Positions 23,113-32,154 of a stretch of 64,000 nt of DNA are shown piece after piece. Position numbers and translations under genes: made by a program. Position 1 is the first letter of the stretch; every line of letters begins with the position of its first letter. Below the pieces are notes generated by a model. The model was given only the letters and a program-made list of their open reading frames with translations, did no database searches and was not told where the DNA came from. Origin of the DNA: Streptomyces graminofaciens. Lineage in GTDB: Bacteria; Actinomycetota; Actinomycetes; Streptomycetales; Streptomycetaceae. The DNA is taken from NCBI RefSeq assembly GCF_030294945.1, contig NZ_AP018448.1:4804001-4868000 (forward strand), in the 5' to 3' direction.

Positions 23113-24542
23113 TGCGCCGTTCGAAAATCGTTTGTACTCTCGGCCCCGCGGTCGACTCCCACGAGCAACTCGTCGCCCTGATAGAGGCCGGCATGAACGT
23201 GGCCCGCTTCAATTTCAGCCACGGCAGCCACGCCGAGCACCAGGGCCGCTACGACCGGGTCCGGGCCGCCTCCGCCGAGAGCGGCAAGGCCATCGGTGTC
23301 CTCGCCGACCTTCAGGGCCCGAAGATCCGCCTGGAGACCTTCGCCGAGGGCCCGGTGGAGCTGGTGCGCGGTGACGAGTTCACCATCACCGCCGAGGACG
23401 TGCCGGGTGACAAGCACATCTGCGGTACGACGTACAAGGGTCTGCCCGGTGACGTCGCCCCGGGCGACCAGGTCCTCATCAATGACGGCAATGTCGAGCT
23501 GAAGGTCATCGAGGTCGACGGTCCGCGGGTGCGCACCGAGGTCATCGAGGGCGGTGTCATCTCGGACCACAAGGGCATCAACCTGCCCGGCGCGGCGGTG
23601 AACGTGCCGGCGCTGTCCGAGAAGGACGTCGAGGACCTGCGGTTCGCGCTGCGCATGGGCTGTGACCTGGTGGCGCTGTCGTTCGTGCGGGACGCGAACG
23701 ACGTGCAGGACGTCCACAAGGTGATGGACGAGGTGGGCCGCCGGGTCCCCGTGATCGCCAAGGTGGAGAAGCCGCAGGCGGTCGAGAACATGGAGGACGT
23801 CGTGATGGCGTTCGACGGTGTGATGGTCGCCCGTGGCGACCTGGCCGTCGAGTACCCGCTCGAGAAGGTCCCCATGGTGCAGAAGCGGCTCATCGAGCTG
23901 TGCCGCCGCAACGCCAAGCCGGTGATCGTGGCGACCCAGATGATGGAGTCGATGATCACCAACTCCCGCCCCACGCGCGCCGAGGCGTCCGACGTCGCCA
24001 ACGCGATCCTGGACGGCGCGGACGCGGTCATGCTGTCGGCGGAGTCCAGCGTGGGCGCGTACCCGCTGGAGACGGTCCGCACGATGTCGAAGATCGTCGC
24101 GGCGGCCGAGCAGGAGCTCCTCTCCAAGGGCCTGCAGCCGCTCGTGCCGGGCAAGAAGCCGCGTACGCAGGGCGGTTCGATCGCCCGTGCCGCCTGCGAG
24201 ATCGCCGACTTCCTCGGCGGCCGCGCCCTGGTGGCCTTCACCCAGTCCGGCGACACGGCCCGTCGGCTGTCCCGCTATCGCGCGTCCCAGCCGATCGTGG
24301 CGTACACCACCGACGAGTCGACGCGTAACCAGCTCGCCCTGAGCTGGGGCGTCGAGTCCCACGTCGTGCCGTTCGTGAACAGCACGGACGAGATGGTGGA
24401 TCTGGTCGACCAGGAGATGGTCAAGCTCAACCGCTTCAAGGAGGGCGACATCGCCATCATCACCGCCGGCTCCCCGCCCGGCGTCCCGGGCACCACGAAC
24501 ATGGTCCGGGTGCATCACCTGGGCGGCGGGGCGCGGGACTGA
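23112..24542 (+). CDS. pyk: Pyruvate kinase
   Basis: A 476-residue pyruvate kinase making pyruvate and ATP from phosphoenolpyruvate. Barrel domain: RRSKIVCTLGPAVDSHEQL, ARFNFSHG and LQGPKIRLE. B domain is at about 70-165. Active-site strand VIAKVEKPQAVENM supplies the catalytic Lys, and MVARGDLAVEYPLEKVPMVQKRLI and TQMMESMI are standard. The C-terminal regulatory domain runs from about 350 (FTQSGDTARRLSRYR). ATG 23112 fits the family start. It follows pta-ackA by 127 bp with its own promoter-like sequence, and ends at a strong hairpin. Confidence 0.96.
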   Translation: MRRSKIVCTLGPAVDSHEQLVALIEAGMNVARFNFSHGSHAEHQGRYDRVRAASAESGKAIGVLADLQGPKIRLETFAEGPVELVRGDEFTITAEDVPGDKHICGTTYKGLPGDVAPGDQVLINDGNVELKVIEVDGPRVRTEVIEGGVISDHKGINLPGAAVNVPALSEKDVEDLRFALRMGCDLVALSFVRDANDVQDVHKVMDEVGRRVPVIAKVEKPQAVENMEDVVMAFDGVMVARGDLAVEYPLEKVPMVQKRLIELCRRNAKPVIVATQMMESMITNSRPTRAEASDVANAILDGADAVMLSAESSVGAYPLETVRTMSKIVAAAEQELLSKGLQPLVPGKKPRTQGGSIARAACEIADFLGGRALVAFTQSGDTARRLSRYRASQPIVAYTTDESTRNQLALSWGVESHVVPFVNSTDEMVDLVDQEMVKLNRFKEGDIAIITAGSPPGVPGTTNMVRVHHLGGGARD

Positions 24543-24571
24543 CAGGCACCGCGAAGGACGTTGTACGACAT

Positions 24572-24604
24572 CGAGGGCGCCCCCTGTGGCAGGGGGCGCC
24601 CTCG
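24572..24604. terminator. Terminator between pyk and the secreted-protein operon
   Basis: A perfect 15-bp inverted repeat (CGAGGGCGCCCCCTG and complement) with a 3-nt loop lies 29 nt after the pyk stop and 35 nt after the convergent gene's stop. It should serve both directions. Confidence 0.88.
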
Positions 24605-24638
24605 GTGCTGTGCGGCTCCCGGTGTGGTCCTGAGGTCC

Positions 24639-25964
24639 TCAGCCGAGCGGCGTGATGGACTGCTGCATCCCGGGGACCTTGAGGGTCCCGCCGAACTGGG
24701 CGGCCTGGATGACCTTCACCTTGGTGAAGTAGATCCACGGGATGTTCACCGGCGGGGGGTGCTTGGGGTCGAAGGTGACCGGGATCAGGCCCAGCAGGTT
24801 GCCGGAGATGCTCTCGGTGTACATGACCGTCTTGCCGCCGGTGATCTCGGACGTCGTGCCCTTGCCGGCCTTCACGTGGTACTGCACCCCGGCGGCCGGG
24901 TCGTCGACGATCTGGTGGAGGTCGCCGATGTCGGTGCCGTCGGAGACGACGTACTTCAGGACCTCCTTCACCGTGCCGTCGGCGGTCTTCACCTTGACGA
25001 TGCCCTTGTAGTCGGCCCCCTTGAGCGTCAGCGAGCTGGCTTCGAGGGTCCACGGGTCGTCGGCGAGGAGCGGGATGCCCTTCTCGACACCGCTCTCGTC
25101 GTCCGTGGCGGCCACACAGCTCTTCGGGAGCTCTGTCTCGCTCGGGGACGGGCTCGGGCTGGAGGAGGCCGTGTCGGTGTCCTCCTTGGCCTTCTCGGCC
25201 GCGTCCTCGACGGTGTCGGTGACGTCCTTGGCGGTGTCGTCGTCCGTCGTGGCGGCCTTGGCGTCCTTCTCGGCCTCTTCCTTCGCATCGCCGGCCGTGT
25301 CGGTCTCGTCCTCGGAGGCCGAGGGGGACGGGGTGGCAGAGGGCGAGGCGGCGGCGTCGTCGGACGTGGCGTCGTCGGTGTCGCCGGGGGTGAAGATGTC
25401 CTCGAGCGCGTTGCCGATGTCCTCCAGGACGTTGCCGCCGCTCTCCTCGGTGGTCTCCGTGGAGGAGGACGACGTGTCCGTGGACGCGTCGTCACCGGTG
25501 GAGGTGTCCTGGGTCGCGGTGTCGGTCGGCGTGGGCTCGGCCGTGTCGTCGTCCTTGTCGTCGGAACCTGAATCCGACGAAGAGGAACCGGAGTCGGAGG
25601 AGTCGGACGTCGTGTCCTCGCTCTTGTCCTCGTCCTTGTCCTCGGACGCGCTCTCGCTCGCGGAGGCCGACGGCGACGGCGTGGCCGTCGTCTCCTCGGC
25701 GTCCTCGCCCTCCAGGGCCGAGACACAGTCCTTGTACTCGTCGGCGGTCAGGCTCTTCGACGACGAGGGGTCGTCGGCCAGGGCGAGCGTCGGCGTGAAT
25801 CCCATGCCCATGAGGACCGCCGTCGGCATCGCCGCCAGGGCTATCGCCTTGCCGGTCGGCACATGGAGCCTGGTGAGCAGCGGCTTCTTGGGGGCCGCGT
25901 GGCGCGGCCCCGTTCTCGTACGGGACCCGGCCGCGGACTCGTCCCCCATCGGCTCAGCCGGCAC
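24639..25964 (-). CDS. Secreted protein with long acidic Ser/Thr/Asp spacer
   Basis: A 441-residue exported protein. Residues about 10-60 hold a basic region and hydrophobic segment (AIALAAMPTAVLMGMGFTPTLALA) acting as signal peptide. Residues about 65-290 are a disordered Asp/Ser/Thr/Glu spacer with a few helical stretches. Residues about 295-441 form a conserved globular domain (KSCVAATDDESGVEKGIPLLADDPW, GVQYHVKAGKGTTSEITGGKT, FDPKHPPPVNIPWIYFTKVKV). GTG 25964 has GGGAGGAA at ideal spacing and overlaps the end of the DUF6114 gene by 11 nt; ATG 25949 lacks an RBS. Probably a cell-wall-associated partner of the two upstream proteins; function unknown. Confidence 0.82.
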   Translation of the reverse strand: MPAEPMGDESAAGSRTRTGPRHAAPKKPLLTRLHVPTGKAIALAAMPTAVLMGMGFTPTLALADDPSSSKSLTADEYKDCVSALEGEDAEETTATPSPSASASESASEDKDEDKSEDTTSDSSDSGSSSSDSGSDDKDDDTAEPTPTDTATQDTSTGDDASTDTSSSSTETTEESGGNVLEDIGNALEDIFTPGDTDDATSDDAAASPSATPSPSASEDETDTAGDAKEEAEKDAKAATTDDDTAKDVTDTVEDAAEKAKEDTDTASSSPSPSPSETELPKSCVAATDDESGVEKGIPLLADDPWTLEASSLTLKGADYKGIVKVKTADGTVKEVLKYVVSDGTDIGDLHQIVDDPAAGVQYHVKAGKGTTSEITGGKTVMYTESISGNLLGLIPVTFDPKHPPPVNIPWIYFTKVKVIQAAQFGGTLKVPGMQQSITPLG

Positions 25965-26514
25965 GGTTCCTCCCGTTGTCGTTGTCGGACGCGCCGGCGT
26001 CCGCGGTCTGCGGCACCGGCAGGCCGTGCTCGCCCGCGTCGGCGACCGGCCCGGGGGCGACATCGGCGGACGGCACCTCCTTCGGGCCGTCGGACTGGGC
26101 GGCCTCGGGGGCCCCTTCCTCGCCCGGCGCCCAGGAGAGGGCGAGCGCGCCACCGATCAGCGCCAGCAGGAAGCCCATGACGAATCCACCGAAGTTGGAC
26201 ACCACGAGCGACACCAGGGACAACACGATCGCGGCGACACCGGCGAAGATCCGGGTGGCCTGCTGGAACCACATCGTCAGGCCCAGCGTGACCAGCAGTA
26301 CGCCGATGATCAGGGAGCCGGCGCCACCCGTCGTCGCCATGGCGATCGACATCTGGCCCAGCTTGAGGGTGGCGTACGGGAAGTAAGCGATGGGCAGACC
26401 ACTGAGGAGTGTGAACAGGCCCGCCCAGAAAGGCCGGTCGCCCCGCCAGTCGCGAAACCGCAGACGTGCCCGGGTGAAGGTCCCGGCGCTCTGGACCGGA
26501 GTCTCGGCACTCAT
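25954..26514 (-). CDS. DUF6114 membrane protein
   Basis: A 186-residue integral membrane protein with about four TM segments: FWAGLFTLLSGLPIAYFPYATL, GAGSLIIGVLLVTLGLTMWF, IFAGVAAIVLSLVSLVVSNFGGF and MGFLLALIGGALALSW. A hydrophilic Pro/Ala/Asp tail of about 55 residues follows. The first 30 residues are cytoplasmic and basic. It sits between a DUF6230 secreted protein and the acidic secreted protein, an arrangement that recurs in Streptomyces from memory. ATG 26514 has GGGAGC upstream. Role unknown. Confidence 0.85.
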   Translation of the reverse strand: MSAETPVQSAGTFTRARLRFRDWRGDRPFWAGLFTLLSGLPIAYFPYATLKLGQMSIAMATTGGAGSLIIGVLLVTLGLTMWFQQATRIFAGVAAIVLSLVSLVVSNFGGFVMGFLLALIGGALALSWAPGEEGAPEAAQSDGPKEVPSADVAPGPVADAGEHGLPVPQTADAGASDNDNGRNRAG

Positions 26515-26705
26515 GGAAAAACAGCTCCCTGGATCCGGTGGAAGTACGTACCGGCTATGCCGCCGTGGAGAGGTGTGCGAAGTTCAACGCGCGAAGAGCG
26601 GTACCCGGCGCATGGCGCGTCGGGCGGACCGTACGGGCGGGGAAGCACGGGCTTCCCCGCCCGACCGTCAGCTCAAGTACCCAGGGGTACTCGCGCGATG
26701 GAGGC

Positions 26706-27344
26706 TCAGAAGCACTCCATCTTGGAGTCCGTACCGAGCCTGAGCTTCAGGTTGCTCAGCTTGAACGTGCCGGCCGTGGTGGACCAGGCGACCTGCTCGG
26801 CGTTGTCGAGCACGGCCTTGTCGGCCTGCTGGGCGAAGCCGCCCGGCAGAACGCCCTTGTCCTTGACCGCGGGACCCTTGCTCTGGTCCTTGACGGCCAC
26901 ACCGATGTCCATGTTGGTGAACTCGGCATCGCCATCGAGCTGGGCTATGTCGAGGTAGAGCTGCTTGGCCTCGACCGGCTTGTTCTTGTCCGAACCCGCG
27001 TCAATACGCATGTAGACGGTCCCGAACAGCGGGATGTCCGTCTTCAGCGACTGGCACAGGTTGTTGATCGTCGCGGTGTTGAACGACGAGATCGCCACCG
27101 GACGCTTGGTGGTCTTGTCGCCAGCGATCGACGTGTAACCGTCGACCAGACCGCCGTACTGGGCGAACCCGTCACCTTCGAGGTGACCGGCCCGGACCTT
27201 GAACTGCTGGCCGGAGACGGTGAACGACGCGGCGAGCGCACCCTGCGCAAGCCCGATGCCCACTGCTGCGGCCGCGGCGACGCTGGGGACCATGACCACA
27301 GCGAAGCGCTTCCATCTGGTCCCGCCACGCGGCTTGGAACCCAT
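26706..27344 (-). CDS. DUF6230 secreted protein
   Basis: A 212-residue exported protein: basic start (GSKPRGGTRWKRF), signal core AVVMVPSVAAAAAVGIGLAQGALA with likely cleavage after ALA near residue 40, then an all-beta-looking domain (FTVSGQQFKVRAGHLEGDGFAQYGG ... FKLSNLKLRLGTD). One internal Cys and one near the C-terminus (MECF) could form a disulfide. ATG 27344 has AAGGAGGAA at good spacing; an upstream in-frame ATG (27368) would bury the RBS. First gene of the DUF6230-DUF6114-acidic protein set, with 648 bp of upstream non-coding DNA containing palindromes. Confidence 0.86.
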   Translation of the reverse strand: MGSKPRGGTRWKRFAVVMVPSVAAAAAVGIGLAQGALAASFTVSGQQFKVRAGHLEGDGFAQYGGLVDGYTSIAGDKTTKRPVAISSFNTATINNLCQSLKTDIPLFGTVYMRIDAGSDKNKPVEAKQLYLDIAQLDGDAEFTNMDIGVAVKDQSKGPAVKDKGVLPGGFAQQADKAVLDNAEQVAWSTTAGTFKLSNLKLRLGTDSKMECF

Positions 27345-27719
27345 GTTTCCTCCTTCTCGGACGTACATCTCCTGACACCGGATCGCCCCGTGACGGCGGC
27401 TCGGCCGGGCAGGGATGGGAGAAGTGCTACGTCCTCGGGAAGGAGAGCGCCCGCGCTCGGTGGCGCCGAAGCGCCCGAATCACCGGCGATCACCCCCGAG
27501 CGACAACCACTGGTCGCGCCTGACACGCATCACGCACAACCTGCTGGACAGGCTCCGCCGTTGGCAGAGACCCCCCTGTCCAAGAACCGACGCCACTGTC
27601 GCCGGCTCTACTCGGTGGGGATCCAGAAATCCGTTTGACCCGACTGGCTGACGGGGTACGGGAACGGACCGAGCGTCGCCGATCGTGGTGCATTCTCGTC
27701 GCCCCCGCAAGGGGGGTCG

Positions 27720-27733
27720 TTACTGGCTAGTAA
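27720..27733. promoter_or_regulatory. Palindrome TTACTGGCTAGTAA, candidate operator
   Basis: TTACT and AGTAA arms separated by 4 bp, about 375 bp upstream of the DUF6230 start. The arms equal the outer arms of the icmA operator at 31692-31711, but with shorter spacing. Confidence 0.4.
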
Positions 27734-27864
27734 CGGACGGATAACCGAACAACGACCCATCGGCATCGGCCGACGACTCAGGGTGCCTCCGGGTGACGTG
27801 ACACTTCGGTTGACAGTCGGACAGAGTCCGACACAACGACGCGGTTCTCTTACTTCAAGTAACA

Positions 27865-27903
27865 GCGGCCGCGAATTACCAAGATTTGGTAAAGCGCGGC
27901 CGC
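27865..27903. terminator. 39-bp near-perfect inverted repeat, terminator or operator
   Basis: Arms GCGGCCGCGAATTACCAA and TTGGTAAAGCGCGGCCGC pair with two mismatches around a GAT loop. It lies 90 nt downstream of the YbbN-like gene's stop, so it may terminate that transcript. The AT-rich TTACCAA/TTGGTAA core also resembles an operator. Confidence 0.55.
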
Positions 27904-27992
27904 AAAGTCACTGTGTCGCCAAATCCCTCACCCCGCCACCGCCCCGCCCCGACGGCACCGGGGACGGGACCGGACCGAGGCCGGACCCGGCT

Positions 27993-28970
27993 CTAGAACA
28001 GCGCCCGGGCCAACGCCCGCCGCGCCGCGGCAACCCGCGGATCGTCGCCGCCGACCACGTCGAACAGCTCCAACAGTCGTACCCGTACGGCCTCCCGGTC
28101 ATCCCCCGCCGTGCGCCGCACCGTGTCGATAAGTCGACCGAAGGCGTCATCCACATGCCCGCCGACGAGATCCAGGTCCGCCGCGGCGATCTGCGCCTGT
28201 GCGTCGGCGGGGTCCTCGGCGGCCGCCTTGCGCACGTCCTGCGGGTCCACACCCTGCACCCGCTGGAGCAACTCGGCCTGCGAGAGGCCCAGTCTGGCCT
28301 CGGTGTTGCCCGGGTCGTCGCTCAGCACGTTCTTGTACGCCTGCACCGCACCGCCGAAGTCGCCCGCGTCCAGGGCCTGTACGGCGGCTTCGAGCAGGTG
28401 GTCGTACGGACCGGCCTGGATCTGCGGGGCCACCTCGGGGGCGGCGCCGGGCTCGGCGTCCGGGTCCACGACGAGGCCGGTCAGCCCGAAGCGCTCCTCG
28501 GCGACCTGCACGAGCTGGTCCAGCGTGGCGCGGATCTGCTGCTCGGGGGCGGCCCCCTGGAAGAGGGGCAGCGCCTGCCCCGCCACGACGGCGAAGACGG
28601 CCGGGATCCCCTGGACACCGAACTGCTGCATCAGCATCTGGTTCGCGTCGACATCGATCTTGGCGAGGACGAACCGGCCGTTGTACTCGACGGCCAGCCG
28701 CTCCAGCACCGGGCTGAGCTGCTTGCAGGGCTGACACCACTCGGCCCAGAAGTCGATGACGACGGGCACCTCGGTGGACCGCTGAAGGACCTCGCTCTCG
28801 AACCCGGCCTCGTCTACGTCGATGACGAGATCGGCGGGCGACACGGCCCCTCCCCCGCCCTGCCGGGCCGCTTCGGCGCGCGCCTGCTCCGCCTTCGCCT
28901 TGGCCTCCTGGGCCGCCTTCACCGCGGCGAGGTCGACGACTCCGCTCATGGACATGTTCCGTGGCTGCAT
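27993..28970 (-). CDS. Thioredoxin-TPR co-chaperone (YbbN/CnoX-like)
   Basis: A 325-residue protein. Residues 1-45 are an Ala/Lys/Gly-rich lead. The thioredoxin domain (about 48-155) has VPVVIDFWAEWCQPCKQL with Cys79 and Cys82 and the cis-Pro loop GIPAVFAVVAG. A C-terminal helical TPR-like domain (about 190-325: YDHLLEAAVQALDAGDFGGAVQAYKNVL) follows. The family holds unfolded or oxidised clients for GroEL/DnaK in the cytosol. ATG 28970 is preceded by GGGGGAGGA at good spacing. As I recall the S. coelicolor relative is SCO5419. Single gene, followed by the large inverted repeat. Confidence 0.9.
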   Translation of the reverse strand: MQPRNMSMSGVVDLAAVKAAQEAKAKAEQARAEAARQGGGGAVSPADLVIDVDEAGFESEVLQRSTEVPVVIDFWAEWCQPCKQLSPVLERLAVEYNGRFVLAKIDVDANQMLMQQFGVQGIPAVFAVVAGQALPLFQGAAPEQQIRATLDQLVQVAEERFGLTGLVVDPDAEPGAAPEVAPQIQAGPYDHLLEAAVQALDAGDFGGAVQAYKNVLSDDPGNTEARLGLSQAELLQRVQGVDPQDVRKAAAEDPADAQAQIAAADLDLVGGHVDDAFGRLIDTVRRTAGDDREAVRVRLLELFDVVGGDDPRVAAARRALARALF

Positions 28971-29178
28971 GAGTACATCCTCCCCCTTCCGAGCGCGCGC
29001 GTGAAAAAGCGTCGGGAAAGCCGGCGCCCCACCGCCGCCCGCTTTCGCTACGGGTCGTAGCGTAACTGTGCTCGCGACCGCTCTGCACCCACTGACGTAC
29101 CCACTCCCCGGTGATCTGCCTCACGACGTCGCGAAAGACATCCGGAAGACCTCGGGAACGGCCGGATATGGTCGACGG

Positions 29179-29829
29179 ATGCAGAGCCGCAGCCCCTCTT
29201 CCCGCGCCACGGGCCGCCCGCGCAGCGCCGCCGCGGACGCCGCGATCCTGGCGGCGACCCGTGAGGCCCTGGTCGAGCTGGGCTGGTCCAAGCTGACGCT
29301 GGGGGACGTGGCGACACGGGCCGGGGTGGCGAAAACCACGCTCTACCGCCGCTGGGCGGGCAAGAACGAGCTGGTCGTGGACGCCGTGGCGGCACTCTTC
29401 GACGAGCTGGAACTGCCCGACCGGGGCAGCCTGGCCGCCGACATCGAGGGCGTGGTCCTGCAGTTCGCCGCGCTGCTGGCCCGCCCCGAGGCGAAGAGCG
29501 GCCTGATGGCGGTCGTGGCCGAGTCCACGCGCGACGCGGCCCTGCGCGAACGGATCCGCGCCGCGGTCGTCGCCCCCCAGAAACGCCTGGTCCACCAGGG
29601 CCGCGCCCGCGCCCAGTCCCGCGGCGAACTCCCCCCGGAGTCCGACCCGGTGGAGTCCGCCCGCACGGTGGACCTCATCTTCGACATGGTCGCGGGTGCG
29701 GTGGTCCACCGCACCCTGGTCAGCGCGGAACCGGCGGACGAGCAGTGGGCACGGAGCTTCACGAGGGTGCTGCTGCTCGGCCTGACTCCCCAGCAGAGTC
29801 CCGCACCGGACAGCCCGTCCGGCGCTTGA
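29179..29829 (+). CDS. TetR-family regulator convergent with icmA
   Basis: A 216-residue TetR protein. HTH: AAILAATREALVELGWSKLTLGDVATRAGVAKTTLYRRWAGKNELV (about 20-65), followed by a TetR_C-type ligand domain ending LVSAEPADEQWARSFTRVLLLGL. ATG 29179; TATGGT about 7 nt upstream suggests a leaderless mRNA, and longer in-frame starts read promoter DNA. The last codons (PDSPSGA) lie inside a dispersed repeat. It converges with icmA and is the best candidate to bind the palindrome in the icmA promoter; a CoA thioester ligand is inference. Confidence 0.88.
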   Translation: MQSRSPSSRATGRPRSAAADAAILAATREALVELGWSKLTLGDVATRAGVAKTTLYRRWAGKNELVVDAVAALFDELELPDRGSLAADIEGVVLQFAALLARPEAKSGLMAVVAESTRDAALRERIRAAVVAPQKRLVHQGRARAQSRGELPPESDPVESARTVDLIFDMVAGAVVHRTLVSAEPADEQWARSFTRVLLLGLTPQQSPAPDSPSGA

Positions 29830-29880
29830 GGACGAGGCCGTCCGGGCCGAGAAGCGGGGGTCCGGGGGCCGCGGCCCCCA
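29805..29880 (+). repeat. Second dispersed Streptomyces repeat, overlapping the tetR end
   Basis: CCGTCCGGCGCTTGAGGACG is followed by a GAAGCGGGGGTCC segment and the palindrome GGGGGCCGCGGCCCCC (29864-29879). From memory this combination is a very common Streptomyces intergenic element. Here it supplies the last TetR codons and its stop, and may terminate both convergent genes. Confidence 0.65.
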
Positions 29881-29940
29881 CGGGACGGGAATGGGCCCCA
29901 GGGGACGGGAATGGGCCCCAGGGAACGGGTATGGGTGGGG
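29881..29940. repeat. Three tandem 20-bp units
   Basis: Two near-exact copies of GGGACGGGAATGGGCCCCA and a third diverged copy (GGGAACGGGTATGGG), directly after the dispersed repeat in the TetR/icmA intergenic space. Confidence 0.8.
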
Positions 29941-29981
29941 CGGCGCGGGCGAGAACAAGCCACGCCACCCCCACCCGCCCC

Positions 29982-31682
29982 TCAGAACCCGGCCGGCTCC
30001 GTATAGACCCCCCACTCGTCCCGCAGCACCCCGCAGATCTCCCCCAGCGTCGCCTCGGCCCGCACCGCCTCCAGCATCGGCTCGATCATGTTCGAACCGT
30101 CCCGCGCGGCCGCGAGCATGGCCTCCAGCGCCGCACGAACAGCCGCGTCGTCGCGATGCGACTTCCGCTCGGCCAGCACCCGCACCTGCTCACGCTCCAC
30201 CTCGTGACTGACCCGCAGGATCTCCAGATCGCCGGTCACGGACCCGGTGTGGACGTTGACGCCCACGACCCGCTTCTCGCCCTTCTCCAACGACTGCTGG
30301 TACCGGAAGGCGGACTCGGCGATCTCGCCGGTGAACCACCCGTCCTCGATCCCGCGCAGAATGCCGGAGGTGACGGGCCCGATGGGGTGCCGCCCGTCGG
30401 GATGCGCCCTGAGCCCCCGCTCCTTGATCTGCTCGAAGATCTTCTCCGCTTCCGCCTCGATCCGGTCCGTCAGCTGCTCGACGTACCACGAACCGCCCAG
30501 CGGATCCGCCACGTTGCCGACCCCGGTCTCCTCCATCAGCACCTGCTGCGTGCGCAGCGCGATCTCGGCGGCCTGCTCGCTGGGCAGCGCGAGGGTCTCG
30601 TCCAGGGCGTTGGTGTGCAGCGAGTTGGTCCCGCCGAGCACGGCGGCGAGCGCCTCGACGGCGGTCCGTACGACGTTGTTGTACGGCTGCTGGGCGGTGA
30701 GGGAGACCCCGGCGGTCTGGGTGTGGAACCGCAGCCACTGCGCCTTGTCGGACCGAGCCCCGTACACATCCCGCATCCACCGCGCCCAAATGCGCCGCGC
30801 GGCACGGAACTTGGCGATCTCCTCGAAGAAGTCGACGTGCGCGTCGAAGAAGAAGGAGAGCCCGGGGGCGAACACGTCGACATCGAGCCCACGGCTGAGC
30901 CCCAGTTCGACGTACCCGAACCCGTCCGCCAGCGTGTACGCCAGCTCCTGCGCGGCCGTGGCCCCCGCCTCCCGGATGTGGTACCCGGAGACGGACAGCG
31001 GTTTGTAGGCGGGGATGCCGGCCGCGCAGTGCTCCATCAGGTCCCCGATGAGCCGCAGATGGGGCTCGGGCTGGAAGAGCCACTCCTTCTGTGCGATGTA
31101 CTCCTTGAAGATGTCGGTCTGGAGCGTCCCGTTGAGCACGGCGGGGTCGGCCCCCTGTCGCTCGGCGGTGACGAGGTACATGCAGAAGACGGGAACGGCC
31201 GGCCCGCTGATGGTCATGGAGGTGGTGACATCCCCCAGCGGAATGTCCCTGAACAGCACCTCCATGTCGGCGGCGGAGTCGATGGCGACCCCGCAGTGCC
31301 CGACCTCGCCGAGCGCCCGGGGATCGTCGGAGTCCCGCCCCATGAGCGTGGGCATGTCGAACGCGACGGACAGGCCCCCGCCCCCGTTGGCGAGGATCAT
31401 CTTGTACCGCTCATTGGTCTGCTCGGCGTTCCCGAACCCGGCGAACTGCCGAATGGTCCACGTCCGCCCTCGATAGCCGGTCGGGTGGAGCCCGCGGGTG
31501 TACGGATACTCCCCCGGCCACCCGATCCGCTCGAACCCTTCGTACCGGTCCCCGGCCCGGGGCCCGTACACCGGCTCCACGGGATCGCCGGAGAGCGTGG
31601 TGAAGTCCGTCTCGCGCGTGCGCGCGGCGTCGTAGCGGGCCTGCCAGCGACGGCGACCCTCCTCGATGGCGTCAGCGTCCAT
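29982..31682 (-). CDS. icmA: Isobutyryl-CoA mutase large subunit
   Basis: A 566-residue acyl-CoA mutase large subunit, the same length as IcmA of S. cinnamonensis. It interconverts isobutyryl-CoA and n-butyryl-CoA with the small B12-binding IcmB, which is absent here. The barrel starts [24 protein letters not shown]. Substrate-specificity residues are of the ICM type: Phe80 in RQFAGFG, where methylmalonyl-CoA mutase has Tyr, and Gln198 in YIAQKE, where MCM has Arg. No B12-binding domain is present at the C-terminus, as expected. ATG 31682 has no good RBS; -10 TAAATT lies 6 nt upstream, so the mRNA is probably leaderless. The promoter contains a palindromic operator. Confidence 0.94.
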   Translation of the reverse strand: MDADAIEEGRRRWQARYDAARTRETDFTTLSGDPVEPVYGPRAGDRYEGFERIGWPGEYPYTRGLHPTGYRGRTWTIRQFAGFGNAEQTNERYKMILANGGGGLSVAFDMPTLMGRDSDDPRALGEVGHCGVAIDSAADMEVLFRDIPLGDVTTSMTISGPAVPVFCMYLVTAERQGADPAVLNGTLQTDIFKEYIAQKEWLFQPEPHLRLIGDLMEHCAAGIPAYKPLSVSGYHIREAGATAAQELAYTLADGFGYVELGLSRGLDVDVFAPGLSFFFDAHVDFFEEIAKFRAARRIWARWMRDVYGARSDKAQWLRFHTQTAGVSLTAQQPYNNVVRTAVEALAAVLGGTNSLHTNALDETLALPSEQAAEIALRTQQVLMEETGVGNVADPLGGSWYVEQLTDRIEAEAEKIFEQIKERGLRAHPDGRHPIGPVTSGILRGIEDGWFTGEIAESAFRYQQSLEKGEKRVVGVNVHTGSVTGDLEILRVSHEVEREQVRVLAERKSHRDDAAVRAALEAMLAAARDGSNMIEPMLEAVRAEATLGEICGVLRDEWGVYTEPAGF

Positions 31683-31688
31683 GCACCT

Positions 31689-31719
31689 AATTTACTAGGA
31701 CGTCCTAGTAAGTGACAGT
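31689..31719 (-). promoter_or_regulatory. icmA promoter with 20-bp palindromic operator
   Basis: The perfect palindrome TTACTAGGACGTCCTAGTAA (31692-31711) fills the spacer between a CTGTCA-like -35 (31714-31719 region, minus strand) and -10 TAAATT, whose last base is 6 nt before the ATG. This is the geometry of a TetR-type repressor site. Confidence 0.82.
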
Positions 31720-31776
31720 TATGCTGGTCAGGACGCGCGCGCGGGGCGCCGAAAGACACCCGTTAGGCTCGACGCC

Positions 31777-32118
31777 ATGAAGAAGAGCGTCTTGACCCGC
31801 TACCGCGTGATGGCCTATGTCACCGCTGTCCTGCTGATCCTGCTGACGGCGGGCGTGATCGCGAAGCGTGTGCTGAGCCTGGACGGCTTCGACGGCTTCG
31901 TCACCGTGGTCGGCTTTGCCCACGGCTGGCTTTACGTGCTCTACCTCGTCTTCGCCTTCGACCTCGGCAACAAGGCGAAGATGCCGGTCGGACGCCTGCT
32001 GTGGGTGCTCCTCGCGGGCACGGTCCCGACCGCCGCCTTCTTCGTCGAACGCCGGGTGACCCGTGAGGTCGAGCCGCTCATCATCGAGGAAGCGACCCCG
32101 GATCCCGCCACGGCCTGA
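31777..32118 (+). CDS. DUF3817 membrane protein (first paralogue)
   Basis: A 113-residue protein with about three TM segments (VMAYVTAVLLILLTAGVIAK, FAHGWLYVLYLVFAFDLG, RLLWVLLAGTVPTAAFFVERRV) and the conserved HGWLY and P-T-AFF-ER motifs of DUF3817. ATG 31777; TAGGCT about 7 nt upstream suggests a leaderless mRNA. A paralogue on the other strand (38241-38594) mirrors it on the far side of the MarR-csl block. Function unknown. Confidence 0.88.
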   Translation: MKKSVLTRYRVMAYVTAVLLILLTAGVIAKRVLSLDGFDGFVTVVGFAHGWLYVLYLVFAFDLGNKAKMPVGRLLWVLLAGTVPTAAFFVERRVTREVEPLIIEEATPDPATA

Positions 32119-32154
32119 CCCCGGCGGCGCCGGGAAGCAGCCTGCGGGCGGCGG

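Larger units (their letters stand above)
27345..27992. other. 648-bp non-coding region with palindromes
   Basis: No credible gene. Part is less GC-rich than its surroundings (27700-27920). It contains TTACTGGCTAGTAA (27720-27733), the long inverted repeat at 27865-27903, and TTGACAGTCGG near 27810, which may be a -35 region. The promoter of the DUF6230 operon and the 3' end of the YbbN-like transcript must lie here. Confidence 0.6.
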
